From NCBI GenBank assembly GCA_963707145.1, contig CAVPOQ010000004.1:248001-312000 (forward strand): 64,000 nt of DNA, in the 5' to 3' direction. Under the pieces are notes generated by a model. It was not told where the DNA came from, ran no database searches, and saw only the letters and a program-made list of their open reading frames with translations. The position numbers were made by a program, and so were the translations under genes. Source of the DNA: RPQJ01 sp963707145. GTDB taxonomy: Bacteria > Pseudomonadota > Gammaproteobacteria > Steroidobacterales > Steroidobacteraceae. Of the stretch, positions 46,398 through 55,077 are shown piece after piece; within the stretch, counting starts at the first letter, position 1, and each line of letters begins with the position of its first letter.

Positions 46398-46604
46398 TTG
46401 ATTCTCGAGGATCGCACCGCCCGCCTCACGGTCCTGATCGACCCGCGCAAGAAGGCGCTCTTCGAGCGCCTGTGCGCCGAGCGGGATACCACTCCATCGC
46501 AGGTGGTGCGGCAGTTGATCCGGGGCTACATCGAAGAGCAGACCGGCAGGCCGTGGTCCCCGGAGGAGCCGTCCGCAGTGCCGGGTCGCGTGTCCGGGGA
46601 CTGA
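46398..46604 (+). CDS. Small ribbon-helix-helix DNA-binding protein
   Basis: The product is about 68 residues and is read from a TTG at 46398 with AGGAG six bases before it. The sequence has a beta strand TARLTVLIDP, then KKALFERLCAERDTTPSQVV and RQLIRGYIEEQTG. This is the CopG/Arc ribbon-helix-helix pattern, with the conserved hydrophobic strand and second helix. No toxin gene follows, so an antitoxin role is not supported. Its position, divergent from hyfB across a short palindromic gap, suggests a local repressor of that operon or of itself. The start is not certain. Confidence 0.75.
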   Translation: MILEDRTARLTVLIDPRKKALFERLCAERDTTPSQVVRQLIRGYIEEQTGRPWSPEEPSAVPGRVSGD

Positions 46605-46673
46605 ACAGTCGCTGATTCCACCGGCAGGCTCGAGGCGGGGCGGACTGTGGCAGCAGTTGCTTTACGGCACCCG

Positions 46674-47534
46674 TCAGACGCCGATCCCGGTCGAGTGCCC
46701 CTCTGTGCAGCGGTCCCGACCCGCGAGGTCCTGCAGCGTCTGCACGTCCTCGAACCCGGCTGACGCGAACAGCTCCCGCACGGGCGCGCCCTGCGCATCG
46801 CCGTGTTCGACGACCAGCCAGCCGCCGGTCACGAGATGGCCGCTCGCGCCGGCGACGATCGTCGCCAGTGCCTCGAGTCCGGTCGGTCCCGCGAACAGTG
46901 CCTGCGGCGGCTCGAATCGGCGCACGGCGGATTCCACCCGCGGGTCCTCGTTCGCGATGTACGGCGGGTTGCTGACGATGAGGTCGAAACGCTGTCCCGG
47001 CACCGGCTCGAACCAGCGGCCCTCGAGCGCTTCGACGCGACTGCCCAGGCCGTGGCGCAGCGCGTTGGCGCGCGTCGTTTCGACCGCGACCGGCGCAAGG
47101 TCCGTGGCCACGACACGGCACGCTGGCCGTTCGGACGCGATCGCGAGCGCGATGGCGCCGCTGCCGCAGGCGAGATCGAGGACCACGCCGACGCCATCCG
47201 CCGGCAGATGCGCCAGCGCGCGTTCCACCAGCAGCTCGGTTTCGGGTCGGGGGATCAGCACCCCCGGTCCCACCGCGAGCGGCAGCGACCAGAACTCCTT
47301 CTCGCCGAGCAGATAGGCGACCGGCTCGCCGTGCGCGCGCCGCGTGACGAAGGCTTCGTAGCGATCGGTGGCCTCGCAGTCGAGCACGCGCTGCTCTCCG
47401 TGCGCGAGCAGCCACGCGCGCGGGCGTCCCAGCGCGGCGCCGAGCAGCAGCTCGGCCTCGCGGCGCGGGTCGTCGACGACGCGTGCGAGGCGCGCGGCGC
47501 CTTCGTCGAGCAGTGCGCGGACCTCGGTGGCCAT
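46674..47534 (-). CDS. prmC: Peptide chain release factor glutamine methyltransferase
   Basis: PrmC methylates the glutamine of the GGQ motif in release factors. The 286-residue protein has an N-terminal helical domain (about 1-75) and a class I methyltransferase domain with VLDLACGSGAIALAIASERP near 118-137 and the catalytic IVSNPPYIANEDP near 184-196. Its gene lies 16 bases after prfA, whose product is its substrate, in the conserved hemA-prfA-prmC order. Confidence 0.96.
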   Translation of the reverse strand: MATEVRALLDEGAARLARVVDDPRREAELLLGAALGRPRAWLLAHGEQRVLDCEATDRYEAFVTRRAHGEPVAYLLGEKEFWSLPLAVGPGVLIPRPETELLVERALAHLPADGVGVVLDLACGSGAIALAIASERPACRVVATDLAPVAVETTRANALRHGLGSRVEALEGRWFEPVPGQRFDLIVSNPPYIANEDPRVESAVRRFEPPQALFAGPTGLEALATIVAGASGHLVTGGWLVVEHGDAQGAPVRELFASAGFEDVQTLQDLAGRDRCTEGHSTGIGV

Positions 47535-47550
47535 GCGGGCCGCCGCGACC

Positions 47551-48630
47551 TCAGTCGAGCGCCGCGAGCTGCTCGGCCTGCCACTCCTGCTGCAGCGGGC
47601 CGATCACCTCGTCGAGCGCGCCGTCGACGATCGAGGGCAGCTGGTAGAGCGTGAGATTGATGCGGTGGTCGGTCACGCGGCCCTGCGGGTAGTTGTAGGT
47701 GCGGATGCGCTCGGAGCGGTCGCCCGAGCCGACCTGCAGCTTGCGGTCCTGCGCCTGCTGCGCGGTCTGCTTCTGGCGCTCCGACTCGAGCAGCCTGGCG
47801 CGCAGCAGCTTCATCGCCTGCGAGCGGTTCTTGTGCTGCGAGCGCTCGTCCTGGCACTCCACGACGATGCCGCTCGGCAGGTGGGTGATGCGGATCGCCG
47901 AGTCGGTCTTGTTGACGTGCTGGCCGCCGGCGCCCGAGGAGCGGTAGGTGTCGATGCGCAGGTCGGCCGGGTTGAGCGGCACGTCCTCGACGTCGTCGAG
48001 CTCGGGCAGGATGGCCACGGTGCACGCCGAGGTGTGGATGCGCCCCTGCGCCTCGGTCGCCGGCACGCGCTGCACGCGGTGCGTGCCCGACTCGAACTTC
48101 AGTCGCGAGTAGGCGCCGCGGCCCACGACGCGGCAGATGATCTCCTTGTAGCCGCCGTGCTCGCCGGGGCTCTCGCGCATCACCTCGACTTTCCAGCCCT
48201 GGCGCTCGGCGTAGCGCGCGTACATGCGGAACAGGTCGCCGGCGAAGATCGCCGCCTCGTCGCCGCCGGTGCCGGCGCGGACCTCGAGGAAGATGTTGCT
48301 GTCGTCATGGGAGTCCTTCGGCACCAGCAGCCTCGTGAGCTCGAGCGCCTCGGCCTCCAGGCGCGCGTCGAGCGCCTGCAGTTCCTCTTCGGCCAGCGCG
48401 CGCATCTCGGCGTCGCCACCGCGCGTCATCTCGAGCGCGGCGGCGCGCTCGGCCTCGAGGTCGCGGAAGCCACGGAAACGCGTGGCGACGGGATCGAGGC
48501 GCGCGTACTCGACGGAGAGGTCGCGGAAGCGCTCGGGTCGCCCGATCACCTCCGCGTCGGCGAGCATCCGGCCCACCTCTTCGAAGCGATCGACCGCCTG
48601 CTCCAGCCGGCGCCGGACCGAGTCCTTCAT
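47551..48630 (-). CDS. prfA: Peptide chain release factor 1
   Basis: RF1 terminates translation at UAA and UAG. The 359-residue protein has the stop-codon recognition PxT-type region around HRVQRVPATEAQGRIHTSAC near 185-204 and the GGQ loop SSGAGGQHVNKTDSAIR near 223-239. The latter is methylated by PrmC. The start at 48630 overlaps the hemA stop (ATGA). Its length is typical. Confidence 0.98.
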   Translation of the reverse strand: MKDSVRRRLEQAVDRFEEVGRMLADAEVIGRPERFRDLSVEYARLDPVATRFRGFRDLEAERAAALEMTRGGDAEMRALAEEELQALDARLEAEALELTRLLVPKDSHDDSNIFLEVRAGTGGDEAAIFAGDLFRMYARYAERQGWKVEVMRESPGEHGGYKEIICRVVGRGAYSRLKFESGTHRVQRVPATEAQGRIHTSACTVAILPELDDVEDVPLNPADLRIDTYRSSGAGGQHVNKTDSAIRITHLPSGIVVECQDERSQHKNRSQAMKLLRARLLESERQKQTAQQAQDRKLQVGSGDRSERIRTYNYPQGRVTDHRINLTLYQLPSIVDGALDEVIGPLQQEWQAEQLAALD

Positions 48631-49880
48631 GCGTCGCGGTCGAGGTGGTAGATGTCGGCGATGGCGCCGAGGACCCGCTCGTCGCCGCTCTCGGCAGCCT
48701 CGCGCAGCCGCTGGCTCGGCGCGTGGATCAGCCGGTTGGTGAGCGTCGAGGACAGGAACTCCATCACGTCCTCCGGGCTGCGGCCCGCGGCCAGCATGCG
48801 CCGCGCCTGCTCGAGCGTGTGCTGGCGCACGTGCTCGGCCTCCTCGCGCAGGCGGCGGATGGTCGGCGCCGCGCTGAGCGTGCGCAGCTGCAGGTCGAAG
48901 CGATCCACCTCCGAGGCGATCATCTTGTCCGCCTCGCGCGCCGCCTGGCGGCGGTTCTCCATGTTCTCGTTCACGACCGACTGCAGGTCGTCCACCGTGA
49001 AGAGGTAGACGTCCTCGAGCTCGGCGACCGCGGGCTCGATGTCGCGCGGCACCGCGATGTCCACCATGAAGATCGGGCGGCGCTTGCGGGCGCGCAGCGC
49101 CTGCTTCGCCATCTCGCGCGTGATGATCACCGTCGGGCTCGCCGTGGAGGCGACCACGATGTCGGCCTCGCGCAGGTGGGCGCCGATGTCGTCGAGCCCG
49201 ATCGCGAAGCCCTGGAACTCGTCGGCGAGCTCGCGCGCCCGGTCGATGCTGCGGTTGGCGACGATCATGCGGCGCAGCCCGTCGGCGTGCAGGTGCCGCG
49301 CCGCCAGCGCGATCGTCTCGCCCGCGCCCACCATCAGGGCGGTGCGGTTCTCGAAGCTCGCGAACACGGTCTTCGCCATGGACACGGCGGCGGAGGCCAC
49401 CGAGACCGCGTTCGCGCCGATCTCCGTCTCGGTGCGCACGCGCTTGGCGACCGAGAACGCGGCCTGGAACAGGCGGTTCAGCATCGGCCCGGTGGTGCCT
49501 GCCTCCTGCGCGTAGCGGTAGGCGTCCTTGAGCTGGCCGAGGATCTGCGGCTCGCCGAGCACCATGGAGTCGAGGCCCGAGGCCACGCCGAAGACGTGCG
49601 AGACGGCACGCAGCTCGTCGTGGTGGTAGAGGCAGTGGCGGATGCTCGACCCGAGTCCGTGGTAGCGCTGCAGCCAGTCGGCGAGCGCGCCGTCGCCGGA
49701 GCGCGTGACGCAGTAGACCTCGGTGCGGTTGCAGGTCGAGACGATGACGGCTTCCGCGACCGAGTCGAGGGCGGCGAGGTCGCGCAGCGCGTCGGGCACC
49801 CGGGACGGCTCGAACACCACGCGCTCGCGCACTTCGACGGGCGCGGTGCGGTGATTGATGCCGACGACGACGAGGGTCAT
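48627..49880 (-). CDS. hemA: Glutamyl-tRNA reductase
   Basis: HemA reduces Glu-tRNA to glutamate-1-semialdehyde, the first step of C5-pathway heme and cobalamin synthesis. The start is the ATG at 49880 (MTLVVVGINHRTAPVEVRER), giving 417 residues; longer in-frame starts exist upstream but are not needed. The catalytic cysteine is in IVSTCNRTEVY near 50. GLDSMVLGEPQILGQLKDAY and the NADPH-binding MVGAGETIALAARHL near 186-200 follow. It is divergent from the TPR lipoprotein gene. Confidence 0.97.
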   Translation of the reverse strand: MTLVVVGINHRTAPVEVRERVVFEPSRVPDALRDLAALDSVAEAVIVSTCNRTEVYCVTRSGDGALADWLQRYHGLGSSIRHCLYHHDELRAVSHVFGVASGLDSMVLGEPQILGQLKDAYRYAQEAGTTGPMLNRLFQAAFSVAKRVRTETEIGANAVSVASAAVSMAKTVFASFENRTALMVGAGETIALAARHLHADGLRRMIVANRSIDRARELADEFQGFAIGLDDIGAHLREADIVVASTASPTVIITREMAKQALRARKRRPIFMVDIAVPRDIEPAVAELEDVYLFTVDDLQSVVNENMENRRQAAREADKMIASEVDRFDLQLRTLSAAPTIRRLREEAEHVRQHTLEQARRMLAAGRSPEDVMEFLSSTLTNRLIHAPSQRLREAAESGDERVLGAIADIYHLDRDA

Positions 49881-49954
49881 CCGGTTTCCGGGCGCATAAA
49901 TCGCGAAATTCTGGGTGATGACCCGGTGCAACACAAGCACGGGCGGGCTTCCGC

Positions 49955-49960
49955 TATAGT
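49955..49960 (+). promoter_or_regulatory. Candidate -10 of the TPR lipoprotein-lolB-ispE unit
   Basis: TATAGT matches the -10 consensus at five of six positions and lies eight bases before the ATG at 49969. If used, the mRNA would be almost leaderless. No clear -35 is present. Confidence 0.35.
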
Positions 49961-49968
49961 GCGCGGCC

Positions 49969-51654
49969 ATGCTCAACACCCGGCTCATCGCCCCTCGCGC
50001 CGCAGTGTCGGCGGCACTGCTGCTGCTCGTGGCCTGTGCCGCGTCGCCTCGTCCCGACGCCGTCACTTCCGGTCAGCCGGCAACTGCGGAGGCGCTGCTC
50101 GCGGAGGGCGACGCCGCGCTCGGGCGCAACGAACTGCCGCAGGCGGCGCGCGCCTATCGGCGTGCCGCGGAGGCCTCGGACGACGAGGCCGTCGCGGAGC
50201 AGGCCGTCGGGGTTGCCTTCGACCACTCCCAGTACCGGGAAGCGCTGCTCGCGGCCTCGCGCTGGCTGGCGCTCAACCCGAGCAGCGAGGACGCCCGGCG
50301 CTACGCGGGCGTCGCGGCGCTCGAGTTGCACCGGCTCGACGAGGCGGAGGCGCAGTTCGCGTCCTTGCTCGAGACGGCGTTCCTGAGTCCGGCCGCGGGA
50401 TTCCTCGCGCTGCTGCCGGTGCTGTCCGACCACGGCACGGCGCCCGACGTCATGGAGCTGTTCCGCCGTCTCGTCGTGCGGCATCCGGACGTCGCCGAGG
50501 GGCACTACGCGCTTGCCGCTGCGGCCCTGCGCTCGGAGAACTTCGCGGTCGCGGTCGAGCACGCGAACCGCGCGACGCAGATCGCGCCGTACTGGATGCC
50601 GGCGAAGCTGCTGTCGGCCCGGGCGCTCGTGGCCTCCGGGCAGGAGGAGGCCGGCCTCGCCGCGGCGCGCGACCTCGCGCTGGCGGCCGATAGCGAGGTC
50701 TCGACGCACCTCGAGTACGCGCTGATGCTCGCGAGCGTCGGGCGCGACGAGGAAGCGCGCGCGATCCTGACGCCGTACGCCGCCGGCGAGCAGGTCGTGC
50801 CGGCCGCGGTGCGCGCGCTCGGCGTGCTCGACCTCCAGCAGGGCAACCTCGACGCCGCGACCAGGCGCTTCGACGACCTGCTGTCCACGGGCGCGATGTC
50901 CTACGACGCCCTGTACTTCCTCGGCACCATCGCCGACCGGCGCAATGATGACGAGCGCGCACTGCGCTACTACTCGCGGGTCGCCGGCGGCGAGTACGCG
51001 CTGGCGGCGCAGGGCCGCGTGGCGCGCATCAAGGCCGAGCAGTCCGGGCTCGACGCCGGGCTGGCGCAGCTCGAGGAATTCGCCCGCGGCCAGCCGCAGC
51101 GCGGTCCCGACATCGTCGCGACCCGCGCCGGGCTCGCCTCCGCGCTCGACGACCCGCGCCGCGCGCTCGAGATCCTCGATGCCGGCATCGCGCAGTACCC
51201 CGACGTGGCGGAGCTCGGCATGGCCCGCGTGTTCGCCTACGAGCGCGCCGGCAAGGGCGACGCCGCGATCCGCGAGCTGCGGCGCCTGCTGGCGGAGCGC
51301 CCCGGCGACGCCGTCGTGCAGAACGCGCTCGGTTACACCCTCGCGGACCAGGACCGGCAGCTCGAGGAGGCCGCGACGCTGGTGCGCGCCGCGCTGACGC
51401 AGATGCCCGACAGCGCCGCCGTGCTCGACAGCATGGGCTGGGTGCTGTTCCGGCAGGGCCGCCTGCCCGAAGCCCTCGACTACCTGAAGCGCGCGAGCGC
51501 GCTCGGCGAGGAGTCCGAGATCGACCTGCACCTCGGGGAGGTGCAGTGGGCCATGGGCGATCGCGCCGCCGCGCGCAAGACCTGGCAGCAAGCGCTCGAG
51601 CGCCGCCCCGACGATCCGCGGCTCAAGGAGCGCCTGCAGCAGGCCGGCCCGTGA
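49969..51654 (+). CDS. TPR-repeat lipoprotein
   Basis: The 561-residue protein has a lipoprotein signal peptide ending in LLLVACA (lipid-modified Cys near 23). A solenoid of tetratricopeptide-like repeats fills the rest, for instance ALLAEGDAALGRNELPQAAR near 40-60, ALNPSSEDARRYAGVAALEL near 98-117, and AVLDSMGWVLFRQGRLPEAL near 485-504. Such proteins sit in the periplasm or outer membrane as scaffolds. The gene is next to lolB in many gammaproteobacteria, with which it overlaps here (GTGA). A precise role is not known. Confidence 0.9.
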   Translation: MLNTRLIAPRAAVSAALLLLVACAASPRPDAVTSGQPATAEALLAEGDAALGRNELPQAARAYRRAAEASDDEAVAEQAVGVAFDHSQYREALLAASRWLALNPSSEDARRYAGVAALELHRLDEAEAQFASLLETAFLSPAAGFLALLPVLSDHGTAPDVMELFRRLVVRHPDVAEGHYALAAAALRSENFAVAVEHANRATQIAPYWMPAKLLSARALVASGQEEAGLAAARDLALAADSEVSTHLEYALMLASVGRDEEARAILTPYAAGEQVVPAAVRALGVLDLQQGNLDAATRRFDDLLSTGAMSYDALYFLGTIADRRNDDERALRYYSRVAGGEYALAAQGRVARIKAEQSGLDAGLAQLEEFARGQPQRGPDIVATRAGLASALDDPRRALEILDAGIAQYPDVAELGMARVFAYERAGKGDAAIRELRRLLAERPGDAVVQNALGYTLADQDRQLEEAATLVRAALTQMPDSAAVLDSMGWVLFRQGRLPEALDYLKRASALGEESEIDLHLGEVQWAMGDRAAARKTWQQALERRPDDPRLKERLQQAGP

Positions 51655-52242
51655 GGCGTGGCGTCCTCGCGCTGCTGCCGATGATGGCGCTGGCGGGCTG
51701 CGCGACGGCGCCACCGGTGACGGCGCCCGCGTTGCCGCCCGACCCGGCCGAACTGCAGCAGTGGACCGCCCGCGGCCGCCTCGCGCTGTCGGCGGGCGAG
51801 CAGGGCGGCAGCGGCGGCTTCGTCTGGGAGCAGGACGGGCGCACCAGCCGCCTCGACCTGCGCGGGCCGCTCGGTGCCGGCGCGCTGCAGGTCGTCGCCT
51901 CCCCGGACGGGCTCACGCTCACCGACGGCGCCGGTCGCAGCGTCGACGCCGACGCTGCGCGCGCCGAACTGCGTGCCCGGCTGGGCGCCGACCTTCCCTG
52001 GGACAGCCTGCCGGTACTGGATGCTGGGCGTGCCCGCGCCGGAGGCGCCGGCCACGGTGACCGACGCGGAAACCGTGCCGCGGCGGGTCATCGAGCAGGT
52101 CGGCTGGCGCATCGGCTATGAGGCCTACACGACGACCGCGGGTGCGTCGCTGCCGCAGCGCTTCACGGCTACGCGCGAGAACGTGAGGGTGAAGGTGATC
52201 GTGGATGCGTGGACCCTGCGGCCCGCGCAACGTCGGCCGTGA
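51651..52242 (+). CDS. lolB: Outer-membrane lipoprotein receptor LolB, with one frame break
   Basis: LolB receives lipoproteins from LolA and inserts them in the outer membrane. From the GTG at 51651 the lipobox LAGC (Cys near 17) is followed by QWTARGRLALSAGEQGGSGG and FVWEQDG. Near 52008 the reading moves one base on, to RYWMLGVPAPEAPATV, then RRVIEQVGWRIGYEAY and RVKVIVDAW, and ends at 52242. Removing one base gives 196 residues, the usual LolB size. As LolB is normally essential, a sequencing error in a CCTGCCGG stretch is likely. Confidence 0.87.
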
Positions 52243-53129
52243 ACGCGCCGGGCGGACGGCTCGGTGGTCCCGAGCCGTGGCCGGCGCCGGCCAAGCTCAA
52301 CCTGTTCCTGCACGTCGTGGGACGACGGCCGGACGGCTACCACCTGCTGCAGACCGCCTTCCAGTTCGTGAACCTGTGCGACGAGCTGCGGTTCTTCGGC
52401 CGTCCGCCGGGCACCGTCGAGCGGCTCGGCGAGCTCCCGGGCGTGCCGGCGGAGGCCGACCTCGCGGTCCGGGCCGCACGGCTGCTCGCGGCCCGGCACC
52501 CCGGGGTGGGCGGGGTGGCGATCGAGATCCGCAAGCGAATTCCGCTGCAGGGCGGACTCGGTGGCGGCAGCTCCGACGCCGCGACGGTGCTGGTGGCGCT
52601 CAACGAGCTCTGGGGCCTGGGCCTCGCGCCGGAGGCGCTCGCGGAGCTGGGGCTCGGCCTGGGCGCGGACGTCCCTGTGTTCGTGCACGGCCGCGCGGCC
52701 TGGGCGGAGGGGGTGGGCGAGCGACTGACCCCCCTCGACCTGCCGGAGCCCGTCTTCCTGCTGGTGCGGCCCGACGCGGCCGTCAGCACGGCGGCGGTGT
52801 TCCAGGACCCTGAATTGACAAGGGATACCCCCGCCATCAAAATTCCTGGTTTCCTGACGACGGGCGGACGCAACGACTGCGAGGCAGTCGTCCGGCGGCG
52901 CGTTCCCGCGGTGGCCGAGGCGCTCGACTGGCTCGGGCGGTTCGCGCCGGCCCGGCTCACCGGCACCGGCAGCTGCGTCTACGCGGCGATGCCCGACGAG
53001 GGTGCCGCGCGGACCGCACTCGCGGAGCTGCCGGGTCGCTGGACGGGTTACGTGGTGCGCGGCCTGAACCGCTCGCCGCTGGCCGAGAGGAGCCGGCTCG
53101 AGCGGGACCGATCGGGGCAGGGCCGCTGA
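52239..53129 (+). CDS. ispE: 4-diphosphocytidyl-2-C-methylerythritol kinase
   Basis: IspE phosphorylates CDP-methylerythritol in the non-mevalonate isoprenoid pathway. The start used is the GTG at 52239, overlapping the lolB stop, giving 296 residues; a GTG at 52209 is possible. GHMP-kinase motifs are present: PAPAKLNLFLHVVGRRPDGY near 17-36, the ATP loop PLQGGLGGGSSDAATVL near 103-119 and GTGSCVYA near 243-250. It precedes tRNA-Gln and prs, the conserved gammaproteobacterial order. Confidence 0.96.
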   Translation: MNAPGGRLGGPEPWPAPAKLNLFLHVVGRRPDGYHLLQTAFQFVNLCDELRFFGRPPGTVERLGELPGVPAEADLAVRAARLLAARHPGVGGVAIEIRKRIPLQGGLGGGSSDAATVLVALNELWGLGLAPEALAELGLGLGADVPVFVHGRAAWAEGVGERLTPLDLPEPVFLLVRPDAAVSTAAVFQDPELTRDTPAIKIPGFLTTGGRNDCEAVVRRRVPAVAEALDWLGRFAPARLTGTGSCVYAAMPDEGAARTALAELPGRWTGYVVRGLNRSPLAERSRLERDRSGQGR

Positions 53130-53138
53130 CGAATTCGC

Positions 53139-53213
53139 TGGGGTGTCGCCAAGCGGTAAGGCAGCGGGTTTTGATCCCGCCATTCGGAGGTTCGAATCCT
53201 TCCACCCCAGCCA
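53139..53213 (+). tRNA. tRNA-Gln (TTG anticodon)
   Basis: The 75-base cloverleaf has a TGGGGTG/CACCCCA acceptor stem, a GCCAAGCGGTAAGGC D arm, an anticodon stem GCGGG/CCCGC with loop TTTTGAT (anticodon TTG at 53171-53173) and a GGAGG TTCGAAT CCTTC T arm. CCA is encoded (53211-53213). Its place between ispE and prs is conserved. Confidence 0.97.
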
Positions 53214-53279
53214 TTGAGGCTGCCGGACGCGTGAAGAGGGGCCCGCCCTGTTCCGCCCGGAAACGGAGAGTGTCCCTCG

Positions 53280-54233
53280 ATGGACAGCCCGACGATCGCG
53301 GTGTTCAGCGGCAGCGCCAACCCACAGCTCGCGCTCGACATCGCGCGCTATCTGCAGGTGCCGCTCGGCCGGGCCCACGTCGGACGCTTCAGCGACGGCG
53401 AAGTGACCGTCGAGATCATGGAGAACGTGCGCGGCCGCGACGTGTTCGTCCTGCAGCCCACGAGCCCGCCTGCGAACGACCACATCATGGAGCTGCTGGT
53501 GATGGTGGACGCCTGCCGGCGCGCCTCGGCCGGGCGCATCACGGCGGTGGTTCCGTACTTCGGCTACGCGCGGCAGGACCGCCGACCGCGGGCGACGCGC
53601 GTCGCGATCACCGCCAAGCTGGTGGCCAACATGCTGGCCGGCGCCGGGGTGCACCGCATGCTGACCGTGGACGTGCACGCCGACCAGATCCAGGGCTTCT
53701 TCGACATCCCGGTGGACAACGTCTACGCCTCGCCGGTGCTGCTCGGCGACGTGTGGCGGCAGAAGTACGACGACCTCGTGGTGGTGTCGCCGGACGTGGG
53801 CGGCGTGGTGCGCGCCCGCGCGATCGCCAAGCGCCTCGACGACGCGGACCTCGCGATCATCGACAAGCGCCGGCCGCGCGCCAACGAGTCCGAGGTGATG
53901 AACATCATCGGCGAAGTCGAGGGCAAGAGCTGCGTGCTGGTGGACGACCTGGTGGATACCGCGGGCACGCTGTGCCACGCGGCCAGGGCGCTCAAGGACG
54001 TGGGCGCGAAGCGCGTGGTGGCCTATATCACCCACCCGGTGTTGTCGGGCCCCGCGATCGAGCGCATCGAGGCCTCCGCACTCGACGAACTGGTGGTGAC
54101 CGACACGATCCCGCTGCGCGACAACGCGCGCGCGTGCCGCAAGATCCGCCAGCTGACCGTGGCGGGCCTGCTGGCGGAGACCATGCGCCGTATCCGCGAC
54201 GAGGAGAGCGTGAGCTCGCTGTACATCGATTGA
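53280..54233 (+). CDS. prs: Ribose-phosphate pyrophosphokinase
   Basis: Prs makes PRPP from ribose 5-phosphate and ATP for nucleotide, His and Trp synthesis. The 317-residue protein shows FSGSANPQLALDIARYL near 9-25, GRFSDGEVTVEI, the ATP-site PYFGYARQDRRPRATR near 94-109, DVHADQIQGFFDIPVDN, and the PRPP loop VLVDDLVDTAGTL near 219-231. Start and length are typical. It follows tRNA-Gln by 66 bases. Confidence 0.98.
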   Translation: MDSPTIAVFSGSANPQLALDIARYLQVPLGRAHVGRFSDGEVTVEIMENVRGRDVFVLQPTSPPANDHIMELLVMVDACRRASAGRITAVVPYFGYARQDRRPRATRVAITAKLVANMLAGAGVHRMLTVDVHADQIQGFFDIPVDNVYASPVLLGDVWRQKYDDLVVVSPDVGGVVRARAIAKRLDDADLAIIDKRRPRANESEVMNIIGEVEGKSCVLVDDLVDTAGTLCHAARALKDVGAKRVVAYITHPVLSGPAIERIEASALDELVVTDTIPLRDNARACRKIRQLTVAGLLAETMRRIRDEESVSSLYID

Positions 54234-54297
54234 CCTGGCGCTGCCGGAGTCTGGTCGCGGACCCCGGCGGCATTTCCGACGACAACTGGAGACGAAC

Positions 54298-55014
54298 ATG
54301 AAGACCTCTTTCGAACTCGACGCCGAGTTCCGTGACGCCGAGGGCAAAGGTGCGAGCCGCCGCCTGCGTCGCGCGAACAAGGTGCCGGCCATCCTCTACG
54401 GCGGCCATCGCGAGCCGCGCGCGCTCGCGCTCGACCACACCAGGCTGCTGCTGATGCTCGACAACGAGCGCTTCTACTCGACGATCATCAATCTCAAGGT
54501 CGGCGACGTGTCGCAGGCCGCAGTGCTGAAGGACGTGCAGCGCCATCCGGCGAAGCACGCCGTGCTGCACGTCGACCTGCAGCGCGTGCTGGAGAACGAG
54601 AAGATCCGCATCTCGATCCCGCTGCACTTCAGGGGCGAGGCCGCCTCGCCCGGCATCAAGAAGGGCGGTCAGGTCTCGCACCTGCGCAACGAGGTCGAGA
54701 TCGTCTGCCTGCCGAAGGACCTGCCGGAGTTCGTGGACGTGGACCTCTCGGGCCTCGACATGAACCAGATGCTGCACCTCTCGGACCTCAAGATGCCGGA
54801 CGGCGTCGAGATTCCGGAGCTCACCCACGGCCGCGACGCTCCGGTGGTCTCGCTGCACCACGCACGTGCCGAGGAGGTCGAGGCGCCGGGGGCCGAGGTC
54901 GCGGCGACTGCGGCCGTGGCAGCACCGGCCGCTGCCGCACCTGCGGCGGCAGCCAAGCCGGCCGCGGGCGCCAAGCCGGCGCCCGAGGCCAAGGCCAAGG
55001 ACGCGAAGAAGTAA
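54298..55014 (+). CDS. rplY: 50S ribosomal protein L25 (Ctc family, long form)
   Basis: L25 binds 5S rRNA. The 238-residue protein is the long form: an N-terminal 5S-binding domain (about 1-95: GKGASRRLRRANKVPAILYG and the following strands), the CTC C-terminal beta domain (about 96-190) with PKDLPEFVDVDLSGLDMNQ, and an Ala/Pro/Lys tail. It is preceded by GGAGACGAAC. An intrinsic terminator lies just after it (55034-55064), separating it from pth. Confidence 0.96.
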   Translation: MKTSFELDAEFRDAEGKGASRRLRRANKVPAILYGGHREPRALALDHTRLLLMLDNERFYSTIINLKVGDVSQAAVLKDVQRHPAKHAVLHVDLQRVLENEKIRISIPLHFRGEAASPGIKKGGQVSHLRNEVEIVCLPKDLPEFVDVDLSGLDMNQMLHLSDLKMPDGVEIPELTHGRDAPVVSLHHARAEEVEAPGAEVAATAAVAAPAAAAPAAAAKPAAGAKPAPEAKAKDAKK

Positions 55015-55033
55015 CCGCCTTCGGGCCGGGACA

Positions 55034-55064
55034 GGGGCCGCCCTCGCGGGCGGCCCCGTCTTTT
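55034..55064 (+). terminator. Intrinsic terminator after rplY
   Basis: A ten-base perfect stem, GGGGCCGCCC (55034-55043) and GGGCGGCCCC (55048-55057), with a TCGC loop is followed by GTCTTTT. It sits between rplY and pth. Confidence 0.9.
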
Positions 55065-55077
55065 CCGGGACTCCACC

